Made by a program: the position numbers and the translations under genes. The notes under the pieces are model-generated. The model ran no database searches. It was not told the DNA's origin and saw nothing but the letters and a program-made list of their open reading frames with translations. Shown here piece after piece: positions 7,911-16,773 of a DNA stretch of 64,000 bases. Numbering within the stretch: position 1 is the first letter of the stretch; the number at the start of each line of letters is the position of its first letter. The stretch covers positions 1-64,000 of the forward strand of contig CAMBEP010000009.1 in the NCBI GenBank assembly GCA_945865635.1. The letters run 5' to 3'. This DNA comes from Candidatus Kuenenia stuttgartensis. Its GTDB lineage: Bacteria; Planctomycetota; Planctomycetia; Isosphaerales; Isosphaeraceae.

Positions 7911-9737
7911 TCACTCCATCAGACCAAACAACCGCCGAGGGCGATTCTTGGTCTCCATCACACCCCAATATCCACCAATGATGTGCGGAAACTGGCCAGG
8001 CGTGACGTGATAATGCGGCCCTCTGGCTTCATCTGAATGCAGGTTGAAGTCGCTCAGTGGGTTCGTTTTAGAATCTTTTGCCAGCTCCCGATTTCCTTCA
8101 TAAGGGCCATAGACGCCAAACCCGTCAAAAGCGAACCCGATCAGGGGCGAATGGCTGGTCCCATCGTCGTCCCACGGCGTGTTTACGCACGAAGGATACT
8201 TATGATAATGATAGGTCGAATTTGGGCCAGGGTGGCCGCAGCATCGATCCATCCTCCAAATCGCGTCTGTGATGTCGGCATCGAACGGGTTATAGAAAAC
8301 CACCCCATTCACAGCCACCCCGATCGCTCCCATGGGCAGGGCGCGACCTCCACCTGGCTTCATGGCCACCGGTTTCGGATTCAGGCTGGGCCTAAGGGGG
8401 ATGTACCAGGTGTTGTTCTGCTCTCCGATGGCTCCGGGATTCCCGTCGAGGAATCGTGATCGGTCAGGAAAAACGGCCGTGGGATGGTTCGGCAGATTCT
8501 TGGCCTTCATGACCAGATGATCGCTGGTAAATTTGATCACAACGCTGTCAGGCACGAATCGCTCCTTGGTCACCACATTTCCGGCAGCATCGTAATAACC
8601 CTTGCGCAGCCAAGCGGTTGTATTGTTTGCAAATGGAGCTTCGAGGCGGTCGGTGAGCAGGAACAAGCGGTCGGCGTTGGTCTGATCGAACGTATCGGGA
8701 ACCTTGCGATCACCTCCACGAGGGTCGTAAAACCATTTTTCAGAAATCTTTACGAGCGATGCCAGGGCTGGCGGATTCTGATCAGAAGCGGGCTTGGAGG
8801 GTCTCTGATAATCACTTGGATCAGGGATGGGAGTGACTTCCAACTCTCTGACCCAGAATTCGCCGTTGTCTGTGGCCCCTGCCCCATCTCCAAATCCGAC
8901 GGAAATTCGAGCGGAATCGATCTCAGGCAAGGGCGTGCGAACCTGTATGGAAAAGCTGTGCCAGCTTGCGTTTCCAAGCGATTGGTTGGTGCCTTCATCG
9001 ACCAGTTCTTTGCGATAGTTCTCGACCTGCGTGGCGATCGACTTCTTCACAAAATCCAAAGCGTTCGTGCCCTTGTCCTTAAAATAATCCACCCGCAGGT
9101 AAAGGTTCTCTTTATCGACCTTAAAGCCTTCTTGAGCAAGGCCCTGGATACGTACTTTAAGCCAACGACCCTCGGCAGGCTTGAGTCCAGAGATCATGAC
9201 GGAAGCCATGCCAGAGGGTGTGTTTTTGGAATCTGGGGAAGGTGCGGAACTGAGCTTGAAGCCTCGCCCTGAAACTTCCTCCTTGTGGTTTCCAAGAATC
9301 CCTTCGGTCACGGCCCCTGAAGTCGTAAACCATTGCCCTGATTTCGGATCAGTCACAGTCGCAAGCGATCCACCGAGCTGAAGTTTTGGACCTGGGGTGG
9401 GGTCGGGGGTGGTGTCCACTTGCTGGCGACGTTGTGGGGCAGGAATACCAGGTCCACCGAACCGAGGTGGTGGAGGTGGATTTTTGAGTTTTTCAACTTG
9501 TTCGGCGGTAAGAACTTTCGCAAGTTTTTCACGAACGCTGGCTTCAAGCAGTTCAAGGCTTTGGGCCTGTTCTTTGGAAAGGTCGAGTTGTTCGCGGGCG
9601 AATCCAGGGATCACTTCACCGAATTGAGGCCCGGGACGGCCTTGTCGTTGCTGTGCATAGAGCATCGAAAGGATCGAAACGCTGGCAATCGCCACGCAAG
9701 AAAAAACTGTAACACGTTTTGAAATCAAGACTTTCAT
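7911..9737 (-). CDS. Secreted YHYH-domain protein
   Basis: 608 residues from the ATG at 9735-9737, which gives a standard signal peptide (short basic n-region 'MKVLISKR', hydrophobic core, then 'YAQQ'). A longer reading from 9782 would bury the signal. A predicted helical pre-region follows ('EQAQSLELLEASVREKLAKVL') and then a Pro-rich spacer. The C-terminal third has the YHYH domain hallmark 'CCGHPGPNSTYHYHKYP' and 'GFAFDGFGVYGPYE', with many His/Asp/Cys residues that suggest metal binding. YHYH proteins are common in planctomycetes and have no assigned biochemical role. No adjacent partner gene is evident; tRNA-Gln lies upstream on the same strand. Confidence 0.87.
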   Translation of the reverse strand: MKVLISKRVTVFSCVAIASVSILSMLYAQQRQGRPGPQFGEVIPGFAREQLDLSKEQAQSLELLEASVREKLAKVLTAEQVEKLKNPPPPPRFGGPGIPAPQRRQQVDTTPDPTPGPKLQLGGSLATVTDPKSGQWFTTSGAVTEGILGNHKEEVSGRGFKLSSAPSPDSKNTPSGMASVMISGLKPAEGRWLKVRIQGLAQEGFKVDKENLYLRVDYFKDKGTNALDFVKKSIATQVENYRKELVDEGTNQSLGNASWHSFSIQVRTPLPEIDSARISVGFGDGAGATDNGEFWVRELEVTPIPDPSDYQRPSKPASDQNPPALASLVKISEKWFYDPRGGDRKVPDTFDQTNADRLFLLTDRLEAPFANNTTAWLRKGYYDAAGNVVTKERFVPDSVVIKFTSDHLVMKAKNLPNHPTAVFPDRSRFLDGNPGAIGEQNNTWYIPLRPSLNPKPVAMKPGGGRALPMGAIGVAVNGVVFYNPFDADITDAIWRMDRCCGHPGPNSTYHYHKYPSCVNTPWDDDGTSHSPLIGFAFDGFGVYGPYEGNRELAKDSKTNPLSDFNLHSDEARGPHYHVTPGQFPHIIGGYWGVMETKNRPRRLFGLME

Positions 9738-9902
9738 CACATCAGCCCATGATCTTTCTAAGCAGAATCGAACCGGATTCAATCAGCGATGCATTGAGAG
9801 TAAACAAACCGGAGTAAAAATAAAGTAACAGATTGTAACAGGTGCAGGGTTCTAGAAACGCAGCAAGGCGACGTCCGTTTGAATGGACGCCGCCTTGGTT
9901 TA

Positions 9903-9973
9903 ATCCCCAGCCAGGATTCGAACCTGGACTAAGAGTACCAAAAACTCCTGTGCTACCGTTACACCACCGGGGA
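9903..9973 (-). tRNA. trnQ: tRNA-Gln (anticodon TTG)
   Basis: A complete 71-nt cloverleaf on the complement. The acceptor stem is TCCCCGG/CTGGGGA with one G-U pair. The D arm is GTG...CAC, the anticodon stem GGAGT/ACTCT closes a seven-base loop with TTG (9939-9941), the variable loop has 4 nt, and the T arm CCAGG-TTCGAAT-CCTGG is perfect. CCA is not encoded. The T1-A72 first pair fits glutamine tRNAs. It is isolated from other tRNAs and no integrase or attachment duplication is seen beside it. Confidence 0.95.
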
Positions 9974-10511
9974 ACTGAATCACAATATATCGCACTCTGC
10001 CTTGAAGATCTAGACTATTTTTACAAATTTGTGCGATTAGAAATGCTGACCAGTGCCGCCTGGTTTCCCTATATGGAACCACGAGCAACCAACTGCGATG
10101 CCCCATAAGGCAAACGGTGTGAATGGCTTAAGCAATAGACGACCCTGGCTCTAAACAGATTTCGGAACATACAAAAGGGAGCCAAAAAAGAGCGTAAAAA
10201 AAAGAGGTGCGACGAATCGCCCCTAATCTGGGTTTTTGGAAGCCTGCCCGAATGGCAAGAAACTTTCAGGATTGGAATAGGGTCTTCAGGGAGTGGTCCC
10301 GGCGGTTAAAAAAGCGCCTGAACCTCTGATTTAATCTGATGTTAACGAAATGGGAGCAGACTGGACCCCATAGCTTGAGATGGCAAGCGACACGCGTTTT
10401 TGATAGAATATTTATAGAATGAACGCACCCTGTCAAAGGCAGGGTAAAAGATCTTGGGGCCAATGCGATCAACCAGCCGCAATGGCCAACTGATATAGAA
10501 AAGAAACTCTC
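9974..10511. other. Intergenic region upstream of the P-II gene
   Basis: Divergent spacer between tRNA-Gln and the P-II gene. It contains a hairpin ACCCTG-(7)-CAGGGT at 10427-10445, 67 bp before the P-II ATG, and a loose sigma-54-like element described separately. No coding frame with a recognisable product was found. Confidence 0.5.
10381..10396 (+). promoter_or_regulatory. Loose sigma-54-like -24/-12 element upstream of P-II
   Basis: TGGCA at 10381 followed by GC at 10394-10395 keeps the obligatory GG-N10-GC spacing, and glnB/glnK genes are classically NtrC/sigma-54 controlled. The -12 half (ACGCG) departs from TTGCA, so this could be chance. Confidence 0.25.
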
Positions 10512-10859
10512 ATGAAGCTGATTATTGCGATCATCCAGCCGAACAAGTTGGAAGCTGTCAAAGAATCGCTCTCGCAGGTAGAAGTTTTTCGTCTGACTGT
10601 GACGGAAGTTCAAGGCTTTGGCCGCCAGAAGGGTTATACCGAGGTATACCGGGGGACGGAAACCACGGTGAACCTGTTGCGTAAGATTGAGTTACAGATT
10701 GCTGTTAACGATGACTTTGTTGAGCCCACGGTGGATGCCATCATCAAAGCCGGCCGAACCGGGGTGGAAGGAAAAATTGGCGACGGAAAGATCTTCATCC
10801 TGCCTCTGGATGAGTGCATCCGGATCAGAACCGGAGAACGTGGCTCAGAAGCCATCTGA
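10512..10859 (+). CDS. glnB: P-II nitrogen regulatory protein lacking the Tyr51 uridylylation site
   Basis: 115 residues with both P-II signatures: the T-loop region 'GFGRQKGYTEVYRG' and the C-terminal 'GKIGDGKIFILPLDECIRIRTGE'. These proteins are trimeric sensors of 2-oxoglutarate and ATP/ADP that bind AmtB, NtrB or GlnE-type targets. Position 51, the Tyr modified by GlnD in proteobacteria, is Thr (codon 10662-10664); Tyr46 is kept and position 49 is Thr. Uridylylation at the normal site is therefore impossible, though effector binding residues look intact. No amtB or glnA lies beside it. A leader hairpin and a weak sigma-54-like site precede it. Confidence 0.92.
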   Translation: MKLIIAIIQPNKLEAVKESLSQVEVFRLTVTEVQGFGRQKGYTEVYRGTETTVNLLRKIELQIAVNDDFVEPTVDAIIKAGRTGVEGKIGDGKIFILPLDECIRIRTGERGSEAI

Positions 10860-10968
10860 CGGAAACCCGTTCAAAGAGCCGTTTTAGAATCTCTGAGCGA
10901 ATGGCGTCATGCCTTTCCGGCGCCGACAATCCGGCGCCGGCCCTGTTCCTTACATCTGGGAGAAATCT

Positions 10969-11643
10969 GTGATTCGAGCTGTCGTCTTCGACTTCAATGG
11001 CGTGATCGCAAACGACGAACACCTGCACTTGGTCCTGTTTGCTGAACAGCTCGCCACGCAAGGCATCACACTCACAGAAGAGCTCTACAACGAACGCTAC
11101 CTCGGTTTTGACGACCGAGGCTGCTTCATGATCGCCATGATGGATCACAATAAACCCTGTGAACCAAAGCTTTTGCAGACCCTGATCGATCGCAAGGCAG
11201 TTCGATACCTTGAGCGGGCAGCTCAGGAGCTGGTCTTCTTTCCAGGTGTGGTGGAATGCGCTGAACGCCTCTCCGCAAAGGTCCCACTAGTGGTCTGCTC
11301 AGGTGCTCTACGAGCCGAAATCGAACTCGCACTTGAAATCCTGAATATCAGGCACTTGTTCCAAGGCATTGTCTCAGCAGAAGATACAGAGGCGTGCAAA
11401 CCCGACCCAGAAGGCTATTCCAAAGCCCTGGATCTGCTCCGCCAATCGATTCCAGATCTAGAGGCAGAACAAACAGTGGCCGTTGAAGACAGCCTTGCCG
11501 GCATCGCCGCTGCGAAGGCGGCCGGTATGCACGTGGTCGCCTTGCCCAACTCATACCCTGTGGATAAACTTCAGGCCGAGGGCCCATCGTCCATCGTCAA
11601 CAATCTTTCCAGCTTCAGCCATTGGGTGCTGGAACGCATTTAA
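10969..11643 (+). CDS. HAD-superfamily hydrolase, beta-phosphoglucomutase-like
   Basis: 224 residues from the GTG at 10969, chosen because GGGAG lies six bases upstream and the protein then begins directly with the first beta strand. Motif I is DFNGV (Asp8 nucleophile, with Asn10 where Asp is usual); motif II is 'LVVCSGA'; motif III/IV is 'KPDPEGYSKAL' and 'VAVEDSLAGIAAAKAAGM'. A helical cap lies between motifs I and II. This matches subfamily I HADs acting on phosphorylated sugars or similar small molecules; substrate unknown. The Asp-to-Asn change at the acid/base position may lower phosphatase activity. It is followed 33 bp later by the pseudo-receiver gene. Confidence 0.85.
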   Translation: MIRAVVFDFNGVIANDEHLHLVLFAEQLATQGITLTEELYNERYLGFDDRGCFMIAMMDHNKPCEPKLLQTLIDRKAVRYLERAAQELVFFPGVVECAERLSAKVPLVVCSGALRAEIELALEILNIRHLFQGIVSAEDTEACKPDPEGYSKALDLLRQSIPDLEAEQTVAVEDSLAGIAAAKAAGMHVVALPNSYPVDKLQAEGPSSIVNNLSSFSHWVLERI

Positions 11644-11676
11644 CCCCTGAATCTCAATGACGAATCAGAAAAAAAA

Positions 11677-12093
11677 GTGACACCAGCCGCACAATTTGAT
11701 CCCGTTGGCATTCTGGTCTGCAAGGATCTTTTCTTCGTGGCAGGCGTAACGGCGACAGCTCGATCGCTAGGCTTGCCAATGAGGGTCAGCCCAGGGCTAT
11801 CGACTCTCGCTAAAATGCTCGAAGAATCGCCCCAGGTCAAGGTGGTCATTGTCGATATGGGCATGATCGCCCCCAACCAGATGGAAGCTTGGCAAACCCT
11901 GCGGGCCCTTGTCAAGCCACCTCAGATCCTGGCTGGGTTTGGGTCGCATGTAGACACATCCCGATTCACCGCAGCCCAGTCTGCGGGATTTGATCATGTT
12001 CTGCCCAAAAGCTCGTTTTCGGGCCGGATGGTGGAATGGCTCACCGGTTGGATGAGCTCGCTGGACGGGGCAGCAAGTCAGAAAAGTTCATGA
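11677..12093 (+). CDS. Receiver-like (CheY-fold) protein without the acidic pocket
   Basis: 138 residues from GTG. The alternation of strands and helices and two landmarks suggest a degenerate response-regulator receiver: a central 'VKVVIVDMG' where the phospho-accepting Asp would sit, and 'DHVLPKS' with the conserved Lys. The N-terminal acidic pair of true receivers is missing ('PVGILVCKDLFF'), so normal Mg2+-dependent phosphorylation is unlikely. It probably shares a transcript with the HAD gene. Its 3' end overlaps the convergent DUF1501 gene by 16 bp. Assignment rests on fold pattern only. Confidence 0.6.
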   Translation: MTPAAQFDPVGILVCKDLFFVAGVTATARSLGLPMRVSPGLSTLAKMLEESPQVKVVIVDMGMIAPNQMEAWQTLRALVKPPQILAGFGSHVDTSRFTAAQSAGFDHVLPKSSFSGRMVEWLTGWMSSLDGAASQKSS

Positions 12094-13463
12094 ATCGGCG
12101 ACGGATCGTCGAGCACTGCCATGGGGCGGCCCTCGGGGTCCATAATTTCGATTTCTGGATCAATTCCCATGACTTTATAGACGGTGGCATGCAGGTTGGA
12201 CGGTGTGACCGGACGCGAGGCCGGGTAGACGCCCATCTTGTCGGTAGATCCGACAAGCCGTCCGCCCTTGACTCCGCCGCCGCCGAGCAGGCAGAACATG
12301 GAATTGCCCCAATGGTCACGGCCGGGCGTGCCTTTACTGCCGGCTGGTCCACCATTTCCGCCATCGTTCATTTTTGGCGTACGACTGAATTCGCCACACA
12401 GCATGACGAGCGTTGTGTCAAGCATGCCGCGCTGGTCGAGGTCTTCAAACAAGGCTGCAACGCCTTGATCCACCTTAGGCAAATAATTGTCGTAGCCGGT
12501 TTTCAGGTCCCAGTGGTGATCCCACCCACCCAGATGGACTGTGACAAACGACACCCCCGCCTCCACAAGTCGACGAGCCAGCAACATGCTTTGTGACCAG
12601 GTATGGCGTCCGTAACGGTCGCGCAGTCGAGGGTCTTCTGTATCAAGTTTGAATGCATTGCGAGCGGCAGGGCCGGTGACAAGCTCAAAGGCTTGTTCCG
12701 TAAATTTATCAACCACCGTCGTTTTCTGCATGTCATCAAAATTTCGGCAAAGACCGTCCATCGTTGTCATCAGTGATTGGCGATCCTCAAGCCTCTTGAT
12801 GGAAAGGCCTTGTGACATGGACAAGCCACTTGGCGAAAAATTCGGGCTGTTCGGGTCGCCCTCGGTCTGGAACGGGTCAAACTGCATGCCGATCATCTGA
12901 CCGCTAAAATAGCCCGGAACCAGACCAACACTACTCGCCACTGGCACCGATGCATAAGGCGGTACACCAGGACGAAGATTCCCTCGCTGGCGGGTCGCAA
13001 TCGCTCCAAGCGATGGGAATCGCTGCGTGGTGTTCGCACCACTGACTCCCATGGCCTTGGCTGTGAGTATCCGGTGAGCAGCCGCAAAGTGATCGCCTGT
13101 ATCGTGATGCAGCGATCTTACGATCGAAAATTTATCGGTGTGCTGGGCCTGCCTGGGATAAAGCTCTGTGATGTCAAAGCCCGGTACCTTCGTGGGGATC
13201 GGCTTCCACAAGCCACGATAAAGCTCAGGCGCATCGGGCTTCATGTCGTACATGTCAAGGTGGCTGGGGCCACCATCAAGCCAGATCAAAATCACGGAAT
13301 TCGGCTTCGTGCCCTGCTTTGACTTTTCCGTGCTGGCAGCTTTGGCTTTTAAAATGTCGGGCAGACCGACCGAAGCCATGCCTGCCATGCCAAGCTGAAG
13401 AAAGCTGCGACGGGATTGGCGATCGCAATAAGGGCCTGTCTGGCCAAGTTCGATTCGCATCAT
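12078..13463 (-). CDS. DUF1501 protein with Tat leader
   Basis: 461 residues from the ATG at 13461-13463. This start places the Tat motif SRRSFLQLG at residues 17-25, as expected; the longer frame from 13601 adds 46 residues unlike any leader. Landmarks of DUF1501, an alkaline-phosphatase/sulfatase-fold family, include 'ILIWLDGGPSHLDMYD', 'HHDTGDHFAAAHRI' and 'LGGWDHHWD'. In planctomycetes DUF1501 genes usually pair with a DUF1549/DUF1553 cytochrome-type partner; none is beside this one. It is probably an exported hydrolase-fold protein of unknown substrate. The 3' end overlaps the plus-strand pseudo-receiver gene. Confidence 0.9.
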   Translation of the reverse strand: MMRIELGQTGPYCDRQSRRSFLQLGMAGMASVGLPDILKAKAASTEKSKQGTKPNSVILIWLDGGPSHLDMYDMKPDAPELYRGLWKPIPTKVPGFDITELYPRQAQHTDKFSIVRSLHHDTGDHFAAAHRILTAKAMGVSGANTTQRFPSLGAIATRQRGNLRPGVPPYASVPVASSVGLVPGYFSGQMIGMQFDPFQTEGDPNSPNFSPSGLSMSQGLSIKRLEDRQSLMTTMDGLCRNFDDMQKTTVVDKFTEQAFELVTGPAARNAFKLDTEDPRLRDRYGRHTWSQSMLLARRLVEAGVSFVTVHLGGWDHHWDLKTGYDNYLPKVDQGVAALFEDLDQRGMLDTTLVMLCGEFSRTPKMNDGGNGGPAGSKGTPGRDHWGNSMFCLLGGGGVKGGRLVGSTDKMGVYPASRPVTPSNLHATVYKVMGIDPEIEIMDPEGRPMAVLDDPSPIHELF

Positions 13464-13614
13464 GGAAAGGCACCATTTTGTCGTCGGAGTGGAATTGCAG
13501 AACCAGGTTGAGCCGCGAGCCGGATGATTCTCACCAAGTCTTAACCCTATTGGGAGATATTCGCAGGCGGGATCTAACTCAAATCTTCGGTCAATCTTCA
13601 TGGAATGTCAAACA

Positions 13615-13649
13615 TTTTTTAAAAAATCTTGGATCTGGCGCACTCCAAG
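13615..13649 (-). terminator. Rho-independent terminator of the nusB-ftsY operon
   Basis: On the complement, CTTGGA (13649-13644), a 10-nt loop and TCCAAG (13633-13628) are followed by ATTTTTT. It lies 82 bp after the stop of the last gene of the nusB-ftsY-mannosyltransferase run. Confidence 0.7.
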
Positions 13650-13730
13650 TTCCAATAATGGATCGTTTTTCGTGAGATTTCTGAAACCATTTCTCGACCC
13701 CTTTCAAGTTGGCCTGAATTTCACAACCTG

Positions 13731-14915
13731 TCATCCGCCGAAGAGCCCATGGATGTAGCGCCAAAGTAAAGCCATTTGAACCAGAACCGAAACCGCCGAA
13801 ACCACAATCGCCAGCCTTGGTTTGCTGGCGGCGATGTGGCCTGAAAATACAAAAAAAGGTACCCCCAGAAGCATCAGCCGCCCGAAGCTCATGACTGACC
13901 CTGTCGAGAGCGATTGGGCCGCCAGCCCCGCCAGAGCCATGGCCCAGGCAGGGCCAAGCCGGGTCCAGATTCGGGGAATGATCAGCAAAACGGGCCAGAC
14001 CACAAACCAGTCGAGCCAGCCGGTCCCGGTCAGCTTTTTTTGCAGGAGAGGGCTGAACATGGATTCCAACAAGCCCATCAGGCTGGGCTCGTGGCGATTC
14101 CAAGTCTGCTGGATCAAGATACTGATACGGGCATCGCCAAATTCAAAATAAAAATACAGAAGCAGCAAAAGCCAGGAGACAATCGCGCCTGTGCTAAAGA
14201 ACACGGAACCGGGCGGGGCTCGCCAGGGCTTTTTACGGACGATTTCTATTGATGTACCGGCCAGAAATCCACCAAAAAAACCGATTGCATTCAAGCGAAA
14301 CAGGCCGGCTGCGAATGAGAGAAGAAAGGCCGGCAGATAGCTCTGACGCCTTCCCAGATAAACCGACCAGACTACACAGGCCAGGCCACAGGCCTCCTGA
14401 TAAGGAGCCACCAGAAAGAATTGCCAGGGCCAGGCCGTGAAGAGGACGACTGACCAAATGGCCGTTTTCTGACACTGGGTCGCCTGATAAGCTGCGAATC
14501 CAATCCCAAGCCTCGCCAGGAATGCGGCAAGCATGTTTAACAGAATCGTTCCAGACCAAGGGTTTAGACCGATTTGGGCCAGCGCCTGAATCACCAGAGG
14601 CAGCCCTGGCGTAAAGGCGATGTTGGATTGTTGCCGAAGGCCATCGGTACCGACCTGCAACTGATAACCAAACCGGCTTAGATGGACAAACCACAACGAA
14701 TCCCAGTGATACCAGGCCTGGGCCCAGCCTGGGGATTCACTGGCAAGAATCCGCAAGGCCTGATCCTTGGGAGTCGGCTGGTTCTGAATCGGCTCGATCA
14801 GTCCAAATCGTGCCCCTGCCGGGAGTATTAGTAAATGCAAAACAAGGCCTGCCGTGGCCACCTTGAATAGCGCAAGCCTGGTATCAGATGGAATTTCAGT
14901 GGTCGGGTCCGTCAT
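13731..14915 (-). CDS. Integral membrane mannosyltransferase, PIG-V/GT-C type
   Basis: 394 residues with about ten hydrophobic segments. The first luminal/periplasmic loop has 'WYHWDSLWFVHLSRFGY', the acidic-aromatic loop typical of GT-C polyprenyl-phosphate-sugar glycosyltransferases and of PIG-V-like members (pattern 'WD...Y...GY'), followed by 'FTPGLPL'. By family knowledge it would transfer a sugar from a lipid-phosphate donor on the outer face of the cytoplasmic membrane. It is last in the run after nusB and ftsY (42-bp gap) and before a good terminator. Donor and acceptor are unknown. Confidence 0.7.
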   Translation of the reverse strand: MTDPTTEIPSDTRLALFKVATAGLVLHLLILPAGARFGLIEPIQNQPTPKDQALRILASESPGWAQAWYHWDSLWFVHLSRFGYQLQVGTDGLRQQSNIAFTPGLPLVIQALAQIGLNPWSGTILLNMLAAFLARLGIGFAAYQATQCQKTAIWSVVLFTAWPWQFFLVAPYQEACGLACVVWSVYLGRRQSYLPAFLLSFAAGLFRLNAIGFFGGFLAGTSIEIVRKKPWRAPPGSVFFSTGAIVSWLLLLLYFYFEFGDARISILIQQTWNRHEPSLMGLLESMFSPLLQKKLTGTGWLDWFVVWPVLLIIPRIWTRLGPAWAMALAGLAAQSLSTGSVMSFGRLMLLGVPFFVFSGHIAASKPRLAIVVSAVSVLVQMALLWRYIHGLFGG

Positions 14916-14957
14916 CGAAGTTGCGGCTCCGACTTTTTTTCCAAGGGAACGAATCGA

Positions 14958-15875
14958 TCAATGACCAATCATGGCATTGATAAACTCTCTGGGATCAAAT
15001 GGATGGAGGTCATCCACCCCTTCGCCCACACCGATGTATTTGACAGGCAGGCCAAGCTGACGCCGAATCGGGATGACGATCCCGCCCTTGGCTGTACCAT
15101 CAAGCTTGGTCAGGATCACCCCCGTACAAGCCAGCGACCTGGAAAAGACCTCTGCCTGCTTCAAAGCGTTCTGACCAATTGTACCATCAAGCACCAGCAG
15201 GCATTCGTGTGGTGCGCCCGGGATTTTTTTGGCGATGATATTTCGAATCTTTTCCACTTCACGCATCAGATGTTCCTGTGTGTGAAGCCGGCCAGCGGTG
15301 TCTACGATGAGATAATCGGCGCCACGCGACAAAGCACGCTGGCAGGCATCATGGGCCACACTGGCCGGGTCGGCACCTGGGTTGCCGCGCACAAGATCGG
15401 CCCCGGTCCGACCGGCCCAAATCGCAAGCTGATCGGCAGCGGCAGCTCGAAATGTATCACAGGCCGCCAAAACCACACTCTTGCCCTGGTCCGTCAGGCG
15501 CTTGGTCAGCTTGGCGATCGAAGTCGTTTTACCGGCTCCGTTGATGCCTGCAATCAGGATCACTTTGGGCACACCCGGGGCCGGCTCGACCACCACCGGT
15601 TCCGGCATGCCTTCCGCATTGGTTTCAAGCAATTCCACAAGCCGGTCTTTGAGGAATTCGACCAATTGCGTATCTGCCGTCGCATCGGCAAATCGAGTCC
15701 GAATATCTTCAATAATCTGACTCGTGGCATGCACCCCGACATCGGCCTGAATCAATCGGGCTTCGAGGTCGTCCAGCAGGTTTTGATCCACCTTGCGACC
15801 AAACCAGCTCCGAAAGTCAAAAAGTCGGGCGGTTCTGACCAAACTGGATTTGAGACGTTCCCACCAAGTCGCCAT
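14958..15875 (-). CDS. ftsY: Signal recognition particle receptor FtsY
   Basis: 305 residues from the ATG at 15873-15875; a TTG 42 bases upstream is less likely. The N-domain four-helix bundle (about 1-85) is followed by the G domain with P-loop 'GINGAGKTTSIAKL', 'DTFRAAAADQL', 'DTAGRLHTQ', 'TKLDGTAKGG' and the closing 'GVGEGVDDLHPFD'. It docks SRP-bound ribosomes at the translocon and hydrolyses GTP jointly with Ffh. The acidic membrane-targeting A domain of E. coli is absent, as in many bacteria; an N-terminal amphipathic stretch 'WWERLKSSLVRTARLF' could bind membrane. It lies 68 bp after nusB. Confidence 0.95.
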   Translation of the reverse strand: MATWWERLKSSLVRTARLFDFRSWFGRKVDQNLLDDLEARLIQADVGVHATSQIIEDIRTRFADATADTQLVEFLKDRLVELLETNAEGMPEPVVVEPAPGVPKVILIAGINGAGKTTSIAKLTKRLTDQGKSVVLAACDTFRAAAADQLAIWAGRTGADLVRGNPGADPASVAHDACQRALSRGADYLIVDTAGRLHTQEHLMREVEKIRNIIAKKIPGAPHECLLVLDGTIGQNALKQAEVFSRSLACTGVILTKLDGTAKGGIVIPIRRQLGLPVKYIGVGEGVDDLHPFDPREFINAMIGH

Positions 15876-15943
15876 TTTTTTGTCCGTCAATAATCGACCT
15901 TGTGATTCTAATACCAACTCGATTTGAATCTGATGAAGACGGA

Positions 15944-16552
15944 TCAGGCTCTGGCCTGATCTTCTTCGGCGGATACAACCGAATCCGTAATTTCAGGATC
16001 CAGGACTCTCGCCCCGAGCGTTGTTGGAATCATGAATTCTCCCAACCCACCTGCTACAGGTTTCATATCGACTTCCAAAGTCGAAGTTTCGGCAGCGGGC
16101 TCAGGATCAGGCTTGCCAGGCAAGGTGTCGCCGAACTGGAATGCGGCCGGGTGGCCTGGCAGGAACCGGTCGAGCACTCCATTGATAAACTTGCTGGACT
16201 GCGGCGAGCCATATCGCTTGGCAAGCTCAAGCGCCTCGTTCATGGCCACCGTGGGCGGTGTGTCCCTGCCGCCCTTTTGAATCTCATAAAGCCCGATGCG
16301 AAGTATGTTTCGGTCGAGCGCAGCCATTCGTTCAAGCCGCCAGTTTTCGGCAACAGACTGAATGTGGGCGTCAAGCTCCACTTTGTGTGATTCCACACCT
16401 TCAATCAAGGCTTTGGTGTAGTCGAGCAAAAGCGGCGTATTCTTCATACGGCGGCGTACGAAAGTGTTCACCTGACGTGCCCCAATCCCTGGGTTCAGGT
16501 CCCTTTGGTAGAGCGTTTGCAGAGCCACTTCCCGGCAACGGGTCCGACGCAT
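15944..16552 (-). CDS. nusB: Transcription antitermination factor NusB with C-terminal extension
   Basis: 202 residues from the ATG at 16550-16552, so the protein begins '[16 protein letters not shown]' as NusB proteins do. The all-helical core includes '[15 protein letters not shown]', '[14 protein letters not shown]' and '[12 protein letters not shown]', ending near residue 137. NusB binds boxA RNA with NusE (S10) for rRNA antitermination. About 65 extra residues follow, acidic and Pro/Gly-rich, beyond the usual end; their role is unknown. It is first gene of a run with ftsY. Confidence 0.92.
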   Translation of the reverse strand: MRRTRCREVALQTLYQRDLNPGIGARQVNTFVRRRMKNTPLLLDYTKALIEGVESHKVELDAHIQSVAENWRLERMAALDRNILRIGLYEIQKGGRDTPPTVAMNEALELAKRYGSPQSSKFINGVLDRFLPGHPAAFQFGDTLPGKPDPEPAAETSTLEVDMKPVAGGLGEFMIPTTLGARVLDPEITDSVVSAEEDQARA

Positions 16553-16714
16553 TCCAAAATACCTTCTGTACAATCCTGACCATCGGACAAGCTGACGAAA
16601 AACAGCCCGCCACAACGGAATATATCAATCTGTATTATAGCGAATGTTTCACGAATAAGGTAGTTAAAAGCAACCGGGATTCCTTTAATAATCCACTTTT
16701 TGATCCCAGCCAAG

Positions 16715-16752
16715 AAAATAAAAGGCGCTGCCAATCTTTTTCAGGCAACGCC
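16715..16752 (-). terminator. Rho-independent terminator of sucCD
   Basis: On the complement GGCGTTGCC (16752-16744) pairs with GGCAGCGCC (16732-16724) with one mismatch and an 11-nt loop, then TTTTATTTT follows. It lies 22 bp downstream of the sucD stop. Confidence 0.8.
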
Positions 16753-16773
16753 CCGGTTCTGAAACCTCCAGAA

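Noticed and set aside
9903-9973. tRNA-Gln as an integration site
   Set aside because: No integrase and no duplicated tRNA 3' end are visible around it.
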